Shown one piece after another: positions 1 to 9,134 of a stretch of 64,000 nucleotides of DNA (positions within the stretch are counted from its first letter, which is position 1; every line of letters begins with the position of its first letter). The notes beneath the pieces were generated by a model, which was not told the origin of the DNA, searched no databases, and was given only the letters and a program-made list of their open reading frames with translations. Origin of the DNA: CAZQHK01 sp964593455 (GTDB lineage: Bacteria; Muiribacteriota; CAYSPT01); contig CAZQHK010000010.1 of assembly GCA_964593455.1 (NCBI GenBank), forward strand, positions 51,399-115,398, written 5' to 3'. The position numbers were made by a program, and so were the translations under genes.

Positions 1-423
1 GTAATGGATAAGCATTTCTACAGCTGGATGCTGGGAATCAGCTGGGAGCTTGGGAAACGGCGCAAAGAGGATCTCGATTATTCTATTGCCGAGATCGAGC
101 TGATTAAGACCATGCTCACCCTGGAAAGCACCATGGAAATGGTGACGGCACAGATTCGCGGGGCCTACCGGCAGGTGGATATCGCGCTCAAGCGTATCGA
201 GAGCACCACCAGTGCCCGGGTGCTGGCTGAAGAGCAGTTGGAGGCCGAACGGGAACGGTTCAAGCTGGGGCTGGCCACGCCCTACGATCTGCTACTGGTG
301 GAAAATGATCTCTCGAACGCCCGTTCCTCTGAAGTCAGCGCTCTGGTGGATCTCCAGAAAAGTCTGGCTTCCCTGGCTTTTTCCCGGGGGGTGCTGGCGG
401 AGAGCTGGGAGGTCGATTATTAA
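1..423 (+). CDS. TolC-family outer membrane efflux protein, C-terminal part
   Basis: The reading frame is open from the first base of the window and ends at a TAA at 421-423, so only the C-terminal ~140 residues of a normally 400-500 residue protein are present. The segment is a long amphipathic helix region: heptad-rich stretches around residues 20-70, then the EAERERFKLGLATPYDLLLVE stretch. A helix followed by F-x-x-G-x-x-T/S-x-x-D-x-L is the typical second-repeat signature of the TolC/OEP family. Such proteins form trimeric outer-membrane channels for tripartite efflux. The MacA-like adaptor, ATPase and permease follow on the same strand from 1538, so it is probably the channel of that system. 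An adenosine deaminase-like gene starts 13 bases downstream. Confidence 0.85.
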   Translation, partial: VMDKHFYSWMLGISWELGKRRKEDLDYSIAEIELIKTMLTLESTMEMVTAQIRGAYRQVDIALKRIESTTSARVLAEEQLEAERERFKLGLATPYDLLLVENDLSNARSSEVSALVDLQKSLASLAFSRGVLAESWEVDY

Positions 424-436
424 CCGGAAAACCATT

Positions 437-1399
437 ATGCCATCACTCCCGGCTATTCCAAAAGTCGAACTGCATTGTCATCTTGAAGGAATAGCTGATC
501 CGGCTATGGTTAGAAACATCAGGCAGAACGATCCATCCTATCCTATCCTGCCGGAAGATTTCGAGGGTTTGTACCCGGTTGAAACATTTGATGGATTCAT
601 CGAATGGTGGCGTGTGGTTCAACCGGTTTGGGGACAATTTTCACCTTTTATCCCCTTGTTACTCAGCTATGTAGGGAGGGCCCGGGAAGAGAGTGTATGC
701 TATCTCGAAATCATGATATCCTCCAGCCTTATTCCGCGTGATCCGGGTCAGGCGGCGGAAACCATGGGAAGCCTGCGGCGGTTGGTAGATGAAGTGGAAT
801 CGGAAAGCATTCAGGTTGAGTTCATAGCCTGCATCCCGCGGCACCGGTCCCTGGAGGAGATCAAGCCCCAGGCCACTGCCATACACCATCTTTTTGAAAA
901 CGGCCTGATTGCCGGAGTCAGCCTGGCCGGCCTCGAGCAAGACTATCCGGTTAAGCCTTTGAGCCGGTTGTTTGCCTCCTTTAACGAAGCCGGGATGGGA
1001 ATCGAAATTCACGCGGGAGAATGGTGCGGGCCGGAGTCGGTACGGGACGCGCTGGACCATGGTTTTCCTGACCGTATCGGTCATGGGGTTAGCCTCTTTC
1101 AGGACCCGGATCTGCTCGATGTGGTGCTTAAGCGGGAGATACATGTTGAAATGTGTCCCTCCAGTAATATAAAAACCGGTAGCGTAGCCCGAATTGAAGA
1201 CCACCCGGTAGCCAGGGCCCGCGAGCTGGGAATGAATTTCAGCATCAACACCGATGACCCCGGTATTTTCGAAAACAGTATGACGTTCGAGTTCGAGCAG
1301 CTGGAACGGGTGTTCGGGTTTACCGCAGATGATTTCCGCAAGATCTACGATAACTCGCTAGCCGCCCGCTTCAAAGCTGATCTGAAATATATATCTTAA
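437..1399 (+). CDS. Adenosine deaminase-family protein
   Basis: 320 residues from ATG 437; the frame is open further upstream but that part overlaps the TolC-like gene and has no family similarity. Hallmarks of the adenosine/adenine deaminase branch of the amidohydrolase superfamily are visible. HCHLEG at 13-18 supplies the two metal-binding histidines. HAGE at 192-195 has the third metal-binding His and the catalytic Glu. A catalytic-type His lies in RIGHG (H216), CPSSN follows, and NTDDPG at 271-276 holds the metal-binding Asp. The family hydrolytically deaminates adenosine or adenine, or related compounds such as adenosyl futalosine derivatives, in the cytoplasm; the substrate cannot be fixed from motifs. 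The Shine-Dalgarno is weak (GGAAAA). Its position between an outer-membrane channel gene and its presumed adaptor is odd and may only be read-through organisation. Confidence 0.85.
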   Translation: MPSLPAIPKVELHCHLEGIADPAMVRNIRQNDPSYPILPEDFEGLYPVETFDGFIEWWRVVQPVWGQFSPFIPLLLSYVGRAREESVCYLEIMISSSLIPRDPGQAAETMGSLRRLVDEVESESIQVEFIACIPRHRSLEEIKPQATAIHHLFENGLIAGVSLAGLEQDYPVKPLSRLFASFNEAGMGIEIHAGEWCGPESVRDALDHGFPDRIGHGVSLFQDPDLLDVVLKREIHVEMCPSSNIKTGSVARIEDHPVARARELGMNFSINTDDPGIFENSMTFEFEQLERVFGFTADDFRKIYDNSLAARFKADLKYIS

Positions 1400-1537
1400 A
1401 GGAATGTAGATGGATATGCATCATATTGTATTAATAGTAAAACTTTTGAATAAAACTTTGATACCATACGTCAATAAGAAGTAGTGAAAGCGCGCTCATT
1501 TTGAGATGAATACGTTTTCACACGGAAGGTGATATGA

Positions 1538-2869
1538 ATGAAAAAGAAATTGATAGTTGGTTTGCTATTGGTAGCGGCTATCGTGGCGGCGGTTCTTTGG
1601 ATGAGGCGGAACGGTTCTGAGCCGGAGAAAAAAGCCCCACAGGAGACGGTTGTGAGCGTCTCCCGGGGTGATATCAGGCAGGTGGTTGAAACCACCGGCC
1701 GCGTAGAGTCGAACCTGGATGTGGAGATCAAGTGCAAGGCCAGCGGTGAGGTGACGGCTCTCCCCTATGACATCAGTGATTCCGTGCAAAAAGGGGGGCT
1801 GTTGGTGGAACTGGATCCGGTGGACGAGAAACGGTCGGTGAAGCAGGCTGAAGTGCAGCTTTCCGCTTCAAAAGCCCGTCTCGATCAGGCCGGGCAAAAT
1901 CTCCGAATCGCCGAGGAACAGCTCAAAACCGAAAAGAAACGGGTGGAGGCCACCTTGAAAGCGGCCAAGGCCAGGGACGGAGACACGAAAGCCAAGAGTG
2001 AACGGCTCAAGACCCTGCTATCCAAAAAACTGACCAGCCAGGAAAATTATGATTCGGCCATGGCTGCCGCCATCCAGTCGGAAGCGGATCTGGAGAAAGC
2101 CCGGATCAGTCTGGAGGAACTAGCCATCGAGGAGATGGCGCTTGAGCTCAAACGCCGGGATGTGGATTTGGCTTCCTCGCAGGTTCAGCTTAATGAAATA
2201 TCCCTGGAGCAGGCTCAGCAGCGCCTCGATGATACGAAGGTGGTTTCACCCATCGATGGCGTGGTGGTCCAGCGGGCTGTACAGATCGGGCAGATCATCT
2301 CTTCGGGAATCAGCAATGTGGGGGGGGGCACGACGGTCATGACACTTTCGGACCTGTCGCGTTTGTACGTGGTTGCTTTCGTGGATGAAAGCGATATTGG
2401 TCGGATAAAAACCGGTCAAAAAGCTTTGATTACCGTAGACGCGTTTCCGGATAAACGATTCCGTGGGGAGATCGTTCGAGTGGCAATGAAGGGAGTAACG
2501 GTTTCTAACGTAGTCACTTTCGAGGTTAAAATCGAGGTGCAGGGAAAAAACAAGTCCCTCTTGAAACCGGAAATGACCGCCAACTGTGAGATCGTCATCG
2601 CCGAAGAGATCGATACGCTGGTGATTCCCGCAGAAGCTGTCAACCGACGTCGCAAGGAGCGCTTTGTCACGATACAGAAAAGCGACGGCACGAAGGAGGA
2701 GCGTTCGGTGACAGCCGGATCGAGTGACGGTGTTAATACGCAGATCATAGAAGGTCTGCAGGAAGGTGAGCAGATCATACTGCGTAAGGGTGAAGAAGAG
2801 AGCCGCTGGCGCCAGGGCGGTCGTGGCCGCGGTATGAGAAACATGTTCGTCAGGAGAAGCGGCAGATGA
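1538..2869 (+). CDS. MacA/HlyD-like periplasmic adaptor of an ABC efflux system
   Basis: 443 residues. An N-terminal membrane anchor (about residues 4-22, KKKLIVGLLLVAAIVAAVLW) is followed by a lipoyl/barrel-sandwich half, a long alpha-helical hairpin rich in K/E/Q/A (about 90-230), the returning lipoyl half (DDTKVVSPIDGVVVQR), a beta-barrel and a membrane-proximal domain. This is the standard order for RND/ABC membrane fusion proteins. The C-terminal tail is Arg/Gly rich (RWRQGGRGRGMRN). The start is ATG 1538, preceded by GGAAGGTGAT. It overlaps the ATPase gene by 4 bases (ATGA at 2866), indicating translational coupling. It should link the inner-membrane MacB-like permease to the TolC-like channel; the cargo (macrolide, lipoprotein, peptide) is not deducible. 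Confidence 0.9.
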   Translation: MKKKLIVGLLLVAAIVAAVLWMRRNGSEPEKKAPQETVVSVSRGDIRQVVETTGRVESNLDVEIKCKASGEVTALPYDISDSVQKGGLLVELDPVDEKRSVKQAEVQLSASKARLDQAGQNLRIAEEQLKTEKKRVEATLKAAKARDGDTKAKSERLKTLLSKKLTSQENYDSAMAAAIQSEADLEKARISLEELAIEEMALELKRRDVDLASSQVQLNEISLEQAQQRLDDTKVVSPIDGVVVQRAVQIGQIISSGISNVGGGTTVMTLSDLSRLYVVAFVDESDIGRIKTGQKALITVDAFPDKRFRGEIVRVAMKGVTVSNVVTFEVKIEVQGKNKSLLKPEMTANCEIVIAEEIDTLVIPAEAVNRRRKERFVTIQKSDGTKEERSVTAGSSDGVNTQIIEGLQEGEQIILRKGEEESRWRQGGRGRGMRNMFVRRSGR

Positions 2870-3570
2870 CCGATTCCGGTGTGAATAATGGGGACCGGGC
2901 GCTGATAACGGCCCGCGATCTTCGCAAAACCTACACCCTGGGCGGGGGCACCATCCACGCGCTGGACGGTGTCAGCTTCGATATCCGGCCGGGGGAGATG
3001 CTCGCGATCACTGGCGCCTCGGGCAGTGGAAAATCTACTCTGATGCATGTTCTGGGATGCCTGGACCGCGTCGATTCGGGAACGTATCTCCTGGCTGGGG
3101 AAGATGTCTCGGAGCTTGACGGCGTGCAACTGGCTGCCATCAGGAATCGGCGGATCGGATTCGTGTTCCAGACCTTTAACCTGCTACCCCGGCTGTCGGC
3201 GTTGGAGAACGTGGAGATGCCGCTATTGTACGCGGGGGAAGCTGAAGCCAAGGACCATGCCGCGGCTGCTCTCGATTCAGTCGGACTTACCCGTTGGATG
3301 AAACACGAGCCAAGCCAATTGTCCGGAGGCCAGCGGCAGCGGGTAGCGGTGGCTCGGGCCCTGGTTACCAACCCGGACATCATCCTGGCCGACGAGCCTA
3401 CCGGGAACCTGGACAGCCGGACTAGTGAGGAGATAATGGCTTTATTGACCTCGCTGAATAAACAGGGGCGGACCATAATTATCGTTACCCATGAGCAGGA
3501 TATCGCCGCCCACTGCCGGAGCCGGATCCAACTGTGTGACGGCCGGATCATCGAGACGGAGGCTGCCTGA
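2866..3570 (+). CDS. MacB/LolD-type ABC transporter ATP-binding protein
   Basis: 234 residues, the usual size of the family. Walker A GASGSGKST at 50-58, Q-loop in VFQTFNLLPRL, signature LSGGQ at 152-156 and Walker B ILADEPTGNLD with D176/E177 are all intact, as is the switch His in VTHEQ. The VFQxFNLLPxL motif and the TGNLD D-loop are characteristic of the LolD/MacB/FtsE-like subgroup that energises mechanotransmission permeases. It overlaps the adaptor gene upstream by 4 bases and shares one base with the permease gene downstream (A of TGATG), so the three are one translationally coupled unit. Confidence 0.93.
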   Translation: MTDSGVNNGDRALITARDLRKTYTLGGGTIHALDGVSFDIRPGEMLAITGASGSGKSTLMHVLGCLDRVDSGTYLLAGEDVSELDGVQLAAIRNRRIGFVFQTFNLLPRLSALENVEMPLLYAGEAEAKDHAAAALDSVGLTRWMKHEPSQLSGGQRQRVAVARALVTNPDIILADEPTGNLDSRTSEEIMALLTSLNKQGRTIIIVTHEQDIAAHCRSRIQLCDGRIIETEAA

Positions 3571-4778
3571 TGCTGTTCTGGACCATAGTCAAGGTTTCGG
3601 TGAAAAGTCTGTTTGCCAACAAGATGCGTTCTTTCCTGGCGATGCTGGGGATTATCATCGGCGTGGCGGCGGTAATCTCCATGCTGGCTTTGGGAACGGG
3701 CGCCCAGGAAAATATTACGGCGAGAATCTCGGCCATGGGGACCGACCTCCTGATTATCCGGGCCGGCCAGCGCCGCCACCGCGGAGTCAGTACCGGTGAC
3801 CAGAAGGAGTTGACCCTGGAAGACGCGCAGGCTGTTATGAAAGAAGTTCCCTCAATTAAACAGGTGGCTCCGGTGGTGCAGGGAGGGGCGCAGCTCAAAT
3901 ACCTCAACAAGAACACCCGCTGCAGTATCGTGGGAACGACGTTTACCTACCTGCCTATCAGGAACTTCGTAGTCGAGAAGGGCAGGGCGTTTACCGAGGG
4001 CGAGACGGAGCGCAACGCCCGAGTAGCTATCCTTGGTCCCAACACGGTGGAAACGCTCTTTGAGGAGCAGGATCCCATCGGGGAGAAAATCAAGATCAAG
4101 GGGATCAATTTCAAGGTAGTGGGCGTTCTTAAAGCCAAGGGAGACCAGGGGTGGTTCAATCCGGACGATCAGGCCATCGTTCCTTACACGGTGGCCATGA
4201 AACAGCTTTTGGGGCTCGCTTCGCTTCGGGAGGTGGATCTCCAGCTCGTACCTGATGCCGACCACGAAAAGGTCAAAGAAGAAATCTCGCGTATCCTCAG
4301 GAAACGTCATCGTATCCAACCGGGTGCCGACGACGATTTCAACCTCCGCAGCCAGGCGGAGATCATGGAGACCGTTTCCGGTGTGACTCGCACCTTCACT
4401 ATTCTATTGGCTGGTATTGCCAGCATATCGCTGCTGGTGGGTGGGATCGGTATCATGAATATCATGCTGGTTACCGTCACCGAGCGAACCCGGGAGATCG
4501 GTATCCGCAAGGCGGTGGGAGCCAGGAACCGGGACATCCTTCGCCAATTCATCATCGAGGCCATTATCATGAGCGGGATCGGCGGTTTCATCGGGGTACT
4601 TCTGGGGGTCGGAGGTGCAGAGATCGTGCGCCGTACCACCCAGATCACTATCGCCGTCAAACCGCTCGGAGTGCTCCTGGCGCTCTCGTTTTCAGCCGGG
4701 GTCGGGATATTCTTCGGTTACTATCCGGCCCGCTGCGCGGCCAAACTGGATCCCATAGAAGCACTGCGCTACGAATAA
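3570..4778 (+). CDS. MacB-type ABC transporter permease
   Basis: 402 residues. There is one N-terminal transmembrane helix (about 18-42, followed by LGTGAQENI), a large periplasmic MacB_PCD-like domain to about residue 265, and three C-terminal helices of the FtsX fold (about 275-300, 325-350, 365-385). The conserved cytoplasmic motif VTERTREIGIRKAVGAR precedes the third helix. In this genome the ATPase is a separate polypeptide, unlike the fused E. coli MacB. The next gene is convergent and ends 2 bases away, with no terminator hairpin visible between them. Confidence 0.92.
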   Translation: MLFWTIVKVSVKSLFANKMRSFLAMLGIIIGVAAVISMLALGTGAQENITARISAMGTDLLIIRAGQRRHRGVSTGDQKELTLEDAQAVMKEVPSIKQVAPVVQGGAQLKYLNKNTRCSIVGTTFTYLPIRNFVVEKGRAFTEGETERNARVAILGPNTVETLFEEQDPIGEKIKIKGINFKVVGVLKAKGDQGWFNPDDQAIVPYTVAMKQLLGLASLREVDLQLVPDADHEKVKEEISRILRKRHRIQPGADDDFNLRSQAEIMETVSGVTRTFTILLAGIASISLLVGGIGIMNIMLVTVTERTREIGIRKAVGARNRDILRQFIIEAIIMSGIGGFIGVLLGVGGAEIVRRTTQITIAVKPLGVLLALSFSAGVGIFFGYYPARCAAKLDPIEALRYE

Positions 4779-4780
4779 CA

Positions 4781-5476
4781 TTACTTCAAATCCTCCACTA
4801 TCGTCAGGCGGCCTGCAATGATGGACGCCATACGGTGCCCGAGTCCTCTGGCTTCATCGAGATTGCTGGTGGTCAATAAAACCGCCGCATTTTTCTCGGC
4901 CTGCTGTCTTACCGCCGTGTGAATCAACTGGCGACTCAGGAAATCGAGGCTCGCAGTGGGATCGTCCAGGAACAGTACTCCCGGTTCGTTGATGAGGGCC
5001 ATGGCTATCATGAGAAGTTGCCGTAAAGCGTCAGGATAATCAAGTGCGTACTCATGTCTCCTGTTCCAGAGACCGAACTGTTTCATGATTCGCTCAGTGC
5101 GCTCTTTCAGGTTTCCGATATCGCTCCCGTTAAGTTCGCCAAAGGTCGTGACATTCTCCAAACCGGTCATGGCCAGGTATGGGTTTGCTGCTTCCAAAAC
5201 AACTCCGATGGCGGTATCGGGATCGGTGCCGTGACGCCAGATGTCGCGGTTGTGTATAAGAACGGTCCCGCTCTTGGGTGATAACAGGCCGGCTGCCATC
5301 CGTAGAACGGTGGTCTTGCCGGCTCCGGCGCCGCCGAAAAGGCAGAAGATCTCTCCCTTTTTGACCTGGAACGATATGTCCTCAACGGCCGGGTGAAGCC
5401 CGTAGGCCTGTGTCAAGCCTCTGACTTCGATAGCCGGGTTGGTATCCAGTGTTTGTGGTTCTTCGGTGTCGGTCAT
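4781..5476 (-). CDS. Orphan ABC-type ATPase with degenerate catalytic motifs
   Basis: 231 residues from ATG 5476. An in-frame GTG at 5554 would extend it by 26 residues, but that codon lies only 2 bases from a TATAAT box, so it is unlikely to be transcribed. Walker A is intact (GGAGAGKTT, about 48-56). The remaining motifs are altered: the signature reads YPDALRQ where LSGGQRQ is expected, Walker B ends FLDDPT (Asp in place of the catalytic Glu), the switch region is TTSNLDEA rather than TTHxxxEA, and the Q-loop region lacks an obvious Gln. The family resembles ABC-2/CcmA-like export ATPases. No permease adjoins it. Nucleotide binding seems likely; efficient hydrolysis does not. Confidence 0.8.
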   Translation of the reverse strand: MTDTEEPQTLDTNPAIEVRGLTQAYGLHPAVEDISFQVKKGEIFCLFGGAGAGKTTVLRMAAGLLSPKSGTVLIHNRDIWRHGTDPDTAIGVVLEAANPYLAMTGLENVTTFGELNGSDIGNLKERTERIMKQFGLWNRRHEYALDYPDALRQLLMIAMALINEPGVLFLDDPTASLDFLSRQLIHTAVRQQAEKNAAVLLTTSNLDEARGLGHRMASIIAGRLTIVEDLK

Positions 5477-5556
5477 GGGAGAACCGGCGGCCTCCTCGTG
5501 GTCTTTATGAATTGGTTCAATGGTACCATTGCGTTGTGGTTCAGTCAAAACCACAG

Positions 5557-5585
5557 ATTATATAGGGCAGCCAGGAGGATGTGAA
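5557..5585 (-). promoter_or_regulatory. Predicted sigma70-type promoter of the degenerate ABC ATPase gene
   Basis: On the minus strand TTCACA (5580-5585) is separated by 17 bases from a perfect TATAAT (5557-5562). The expected transcription start is near 5550, which favours the ATG at 5476 and a leader of about 75 bases containing AGGAGG at 5491-5496. Confidence 0.5.
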
Positions 5586-5601
5586 GACGGTTAAAATTCA
5601 G

Positions 5602-6909
5602 TTACATATCATCCCGGGCGTCGCGGGTGATGCCGTGTTTCTCACCGGCAGCGCCGGGCAGACTCTTATCTTCAGGTGAAGTGCCGGTCAGGGCGTCATA
5701 ACGCTTCTTAGCCAATTCATACGCGCTTTTCGCTTTGCGGTACGCTCGCTTCTTACTGCCGGAAAAGAACTCCCATATCCCTCCGAAAAAACCGAGGTTT
5801 GCCTGGTCCTGAGCGGCCTGGTCCAGCTCTTCGGCGGCCATGAGCAGTTTCTTCCGGGAATCTTCAATAGCAGTCCGGCCGACGTACTTCTTTACCAGTC
5901 TGGTCACCATGGCCGGGTCATCGCTCATGATGCCGTCGATACCGTTTTTTAAAAGCCACCTGATCTCCTCTTCGTCGTTGATGGTCCAGGCGATGAGTTT
6001 GGTCTTTTTGTAGCTGTCTGAAGTTCCGGGAGCGTTCTTAAGTCGGTTCACGCGCTGAACGATATTCTGGTAACTGCTCCATCCACCATGCACGGTCACC
6101 TTGGTGGGCCGGCCGACGGAACTGAAATCAAGACCGAGATTTGACGCTTTTTGAGCCGCATCATATTTCTTCTCGTCCAGAGACATAATCAATGAGGCTG
6201 GTAGTTCCTGGTCGAGGCCGATTTTCAGTGGGATAGTATTGGAATCGGCGTACCGTTTTGCCTGGGCGGCGATGTTGTAGTGGGGTGAAACAAAAACCAG
6301 CTTATCGAGGACACCGTACTTTTCCGCCGCCGCGTAGATCCGGTCTATGTATATTGAGACGTACTCTGGCCGGCCGGCCGGTATCTTGATGTCCAGGTAA
6401 ACAAGATCAAGCCCTTTTTTTGTGCTCATCCAGCGGGCGATGTCTTCGAAAGCGGGGATTTTGTGCTTGGTCCGCTCAGCCTGCCCGCTCAGCGAGCTGT
6501 TGTCCTGGTTGATCGTGTACCCGTAATGTTTTCTGAGCTCGTTCAGGGTAAGCTCATCCACGGGTCGTCGGTAATCGTTACCCACGTTGGGGTTCCAGGG
6601 ACGGTACTTGAAGTCCTGGAGTCCCGCCTGCCGGGCCAGGGCGATAGTGGAGTTCGGATCCCAGTCGTGGTAGGCCACCACCTGCTGATCGGCGGTAATA
6701 CAGAGGTCCATCTCGATAGCGTTGGCGCCGTCCTTGAGTGCCTGATCGAAACCTTCTAGCGTGTTATCGGGCTGCTTCTTCGGGGACCCGGCGTGTCCGA
6801 TAACCAGGAACGGCGGTTTATCGCTGTCGGCAAAACACGGCAGCGCACAGGACAGGATAAAAACTGCCGTCAAGGCCAGAAGAAGCTGTTTAAAAACGAT
6901 TCCGCGCAC
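5602..6909 (-). CDS. Secreted glycerophosphodiester phosphodiesterase-family protein
   Basis: 435 residues from GTG 6909, chosen because AAGGA lies about 10 bases upstream and translation then begins directly with a signal peptide (short VRGIVFKQ, hydrophobic run, cleavage near CFADS). The frame remains open to an ATG at 6990. The GDPD TIM-barrel pattern starts after the signal peptide: GHAG, QPDNTLEGF, GANAIEMD, then VVAYHD. E-M-D and the two histidines needed for metal and acid/base chemistry are present. The near-invariant Arg of the HRG motif is Ala, and Glu of PENT is Asp, so substrate or activity may differ from glycerophosphodiester hydrolysis. A helical C-terminal tail of about 90 residues, rich in K/A/E, has no recognisable domain. 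A periplasmic location is predicted. Confidence 0.82.
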   Translation of the reverse strand: MRGIVFKQLLLALTAVFILSCALPCFADSDKPPFLVIGHAGSPKKQPDNTLEGFDQALKDGANAIEMDLCITADQQVVAYHDWDPNSTIALARQAGLQDFKYRPWNPNVGNDYRRPVDELTLNELRKHYGYTINQDNSSLSGQAERTKHKIPAFEDIARWMSTKKGLDLVYLDIKIPAGRPEYVSIYIDRIYAAAEKYGVLDKLVFVSPHYNIAAQAKRYADSNTIPLKIGLDQELPASLIMSLDEKKYDAAQKASNLGLDFSSVGRPTKVTVHGGWSSYQNIVQRVNRLKNAPGTSDSYKKTKLIAWTINDEEEIRWLLKNGIDGIMSDDPAMVTRLVKKYVGRTAIEDSRKKLLMAAEELDQAAQDQANLGFFGGIWEFFSGSKKRAYRKAKSAYELAKKRYDALTGTSPEDKSLPGAAGEKHGITRDARDDM

Positions 6910-7037
6910 GAATGCACCAGTCCTTACACAACACACATACGTATGATACACCACACCCAATCCCGTGGCGTGTTCATGTAATAATAGCATCAGAATCCCT
7001 GGTTTGTTTCATAAAGCGTGAAAATAAAAGGAATTCG

Positions 7038-9134
7038 TTATTGTTCTGCGGAGAGAGTCTCCAACAGGCGGCCTGCCAGGTCTTCAAAGTTGCTTGAGTC
7101 ACGAGCCAGGGGGAGCAGCCGGTCCGATGAAAAATACGGCCGGTTGGCCGGTGAAAGATAGGGAGAAATTTCTGGTAACTCCCGGCAGGTTCTGAACAAC
7201 GCAATCCTGCCGTCGTCACTCAACGGATCACCAAAAATATTTCTCATCCCGCGCGAAAGGTTCAGGGCGGCCAGGCGCGGAAACGAGTGTTTTTGGAAAA
7301 CGATATACTTGATTTGGTACTGGCTCCATAGTTCGAGTACTTTCTCCCGGTAAGCGGTTGTTTCTTCCGATCCGAATGGTAAATTATTGATCCGGGCACA
7401 TTCTTCGAGCAGCACGCCGGAAAACAGGAAGGCCGGCAGCTCCAGGAAGGCCGAGCCGAAAATGAAGGGACTGCCAATAATCGTTTTCTGGTGGAATAAG
7501 CGTTCAACCGCGCCACGGTTGGTTATGTTCCAGCCGGCACTGGCATGAAACAGATCGAACACAACCGGGGATTCCCGGTCGGTCATTATTATTTTGGTGG
7601 CAGAACTGGGTTCGAGAGTAAAAGTGCTTTTTTCCGGTATGAAATTTCCCCCCAGCGTTTCAACCACCAGGACGACAGCCAGAACCGTTCCGGCCACGGC
7701 TCTTTTCTTTTTTGTACCTGTCCACAGGTCGTCGAGAAACCTGGCCAGCACGACGCCCCAACAGAAAAAAGTCATGAGCAGGAACTTGGACCACACCCGA
7801 AAATAGGCCATACCCGGAATATATCCCGCTGCCAGGTTCACCGGATTAGGTATGATAACTTCCCCTAGCGATACTTGCGGACCCAGCGCCACCAGCAGGA
7901 AAAACAGTCCTGACATGCTCCAAAACAGGGTGCCTTTCGTTTTTTTCAATGCCGCCAGACATAATACGGCCAGGATGGACCATCCCAGGTAATACTTCAT
8001 TCCGGTGGGAGAGCGCATGACCAGCGCCGACAAGGGAACAGCTTTGGCGGCCGTGCCCTTGGTAAGGGTAGTGTTACTGACTTTACCGAGAGTGTCGCTG
8101 TTGCCGGGGTCGCTGTGCGGGTCTGCGGCTGAGTTATCGCTGGAATGAGTAGATTCGAGTATAGGCAGTTCGTCGAATCCGAATTCTTTCGCCTGCCCGG
8201 CCAGCATCAGGATGAGTGTCCGGAAATTGTTGAATGACTGGTCCAGGTTCTGCTCGTCTATTTTGACCCATCGCCAGGATCGTTGGAACTTGAGAACGTG
8301 GTCGAGAAACTCAGACCCGCCCGGATACGAACCCAGCACTGCCGCCCAGAGCATTATCGCAGCCAGCAGCACGGTAACACCCACGGCTGTAACCTTAATG
8401 ACATGCCGGCATGAAACTCCCGAAACAAGTGATCGGAGGGCCATCAGCACCAGGAAAAAGCAGAGCATGTAGAGCTGGTACATCGATGTAAAAAGAGTCA
8501 ATACCAGGACGCCGCCGAGCGCTGCCAGGAGCAGGGGAGATTTGTTCCGGGCATTGTCTAACAAAATCCCCGCCACCAGTAGACCGCAGGGAATAAACCA
8601 CATACATACCGAGTAGAGTGTATTGTCCCGGTAGAGCATACCGGCGATCACCACGTTGCATACACTGATGACCGAGCCGACAATCACCGCCCGGGGATCG
8701 TGGACATGCCGTTCAAGGAACAAACAGCAAAACAGGAACGATCCGAATATAAGTAGCAGCATGGTTATGTTGTAGCCGAGAGGAAAACCCCAGATCCCGA
8801 CCAGGATGGCGGCTGCCAGGTGTGGTCCCCAGCCATCTCCCACACCGAAATTGAATCCCAAGGGATACGACATTTCAGGACAGAAGACGGGAGAACTGCC
8901 GCTGTTGAAAAGAGCTTGAGAGTACCAATGTATCGTGAGCAGGGGAGGGTATGTTTCTTCGGGTTTACTGCCGGTATAGCTGGTTCCCATGCGTCCCATA
9001 AGCGGTCTGGCGGCCAAAAGTGTAACCAGCACTCCGGCAACAATATAGCAAGCCCACCGCACCTGCCACCGGACACGCTTTGACGGGAGATTATCCTCCG
9101 TCTGGATCTCGTTTGTTACGCTGGAATAACTCAT
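7038..9134 (-). CDS. Large polytopic membrane protein, probable GT-C-like glycosyltransferase
   Basis: 698 residues from ATG 9134 (GAGAGAG upstream); an upstream in-frame ATG at 9194 lacks a ribosome binding site. About 11-13 hydrophobic segments lie between residues 30 and 520, followed by a soluble C-terminal domain of about 170 residues. After the first helix comes an extracytoplasmic loop with paired acidic and aromatic residues (GSKPEETYPPLLTIHWYSQ). This topology is like GT-C membrane glycosyltransferases and YfhO-type proteins, which use lipid-linked sugars on the outer face of the membrane. I do not recognise a specific family. The GDPD-like gene lies downstream on the same strand, 128 bases away. 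Confidence 0.6.
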   Translation of the reverse strand: MSYSSVTNEIQTEDNLPSKRVRWQVRWACYIVAGVLVTLLAARPLMGRMGTSYTGSKPEETYPPLLTIHWYSQALFNSGSSPVFCPEMSYPLGFNFGVGDGWGPHLAAAILVGIWGFPLGYNITMLLLIFGSFLFCCLFLERHVHDPRAVIVGSVISVCNVVIAGMLYRDNTLYSVCMWFIPCGLLVAGILLDNARNKSPLLLAALGGVLVLTLFTSMYQLYMLCFFLVLMALRSLVSGVSCRHVIKVTAVGVTVLLAAIMLWAAVLGSYPGGSEFLDHVLKFQRSWRWVKIDEQNLDQSFNNFRTLILMLAGQAKEFGFDELPILESTHSSDNSAADPHSDPGNSDTLGKVSNTTLTKGTAAKAVPLSALVMRSPTGMKYYLGWSILAVLCLAALKKTKGTLFWSMSGLFFLLVALGPQVSLGEVIIPNPVNLAAGYIPGMAYFRVWSKFLLMTFFCWGVVLARFLDDLWTGTKKKRAVAGTVLAVVLVVETLGGNFIPEKSTFTLEPSSATKIIMTDRESPVVFDLFHASAGWNITNRGAVERLFHQKTIIGSPFIFGSAFLELPAFLFSGVLLEECARINNLPFGSEETTAYREKVLELWSQYQIKYIVFQKHSFPRLAALNLSRGMRNIFGDPLSDDGRIALFRTCRELPEISPYLSPANRPYFSSDRLLPLARDSSNFEDLAGRLLETLSAEQ

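Noticed and set aside
2931..3779. 282-residue frame opposite the ABC ATPase
   Set aside because: A shadow frame over an intact conserved gene.
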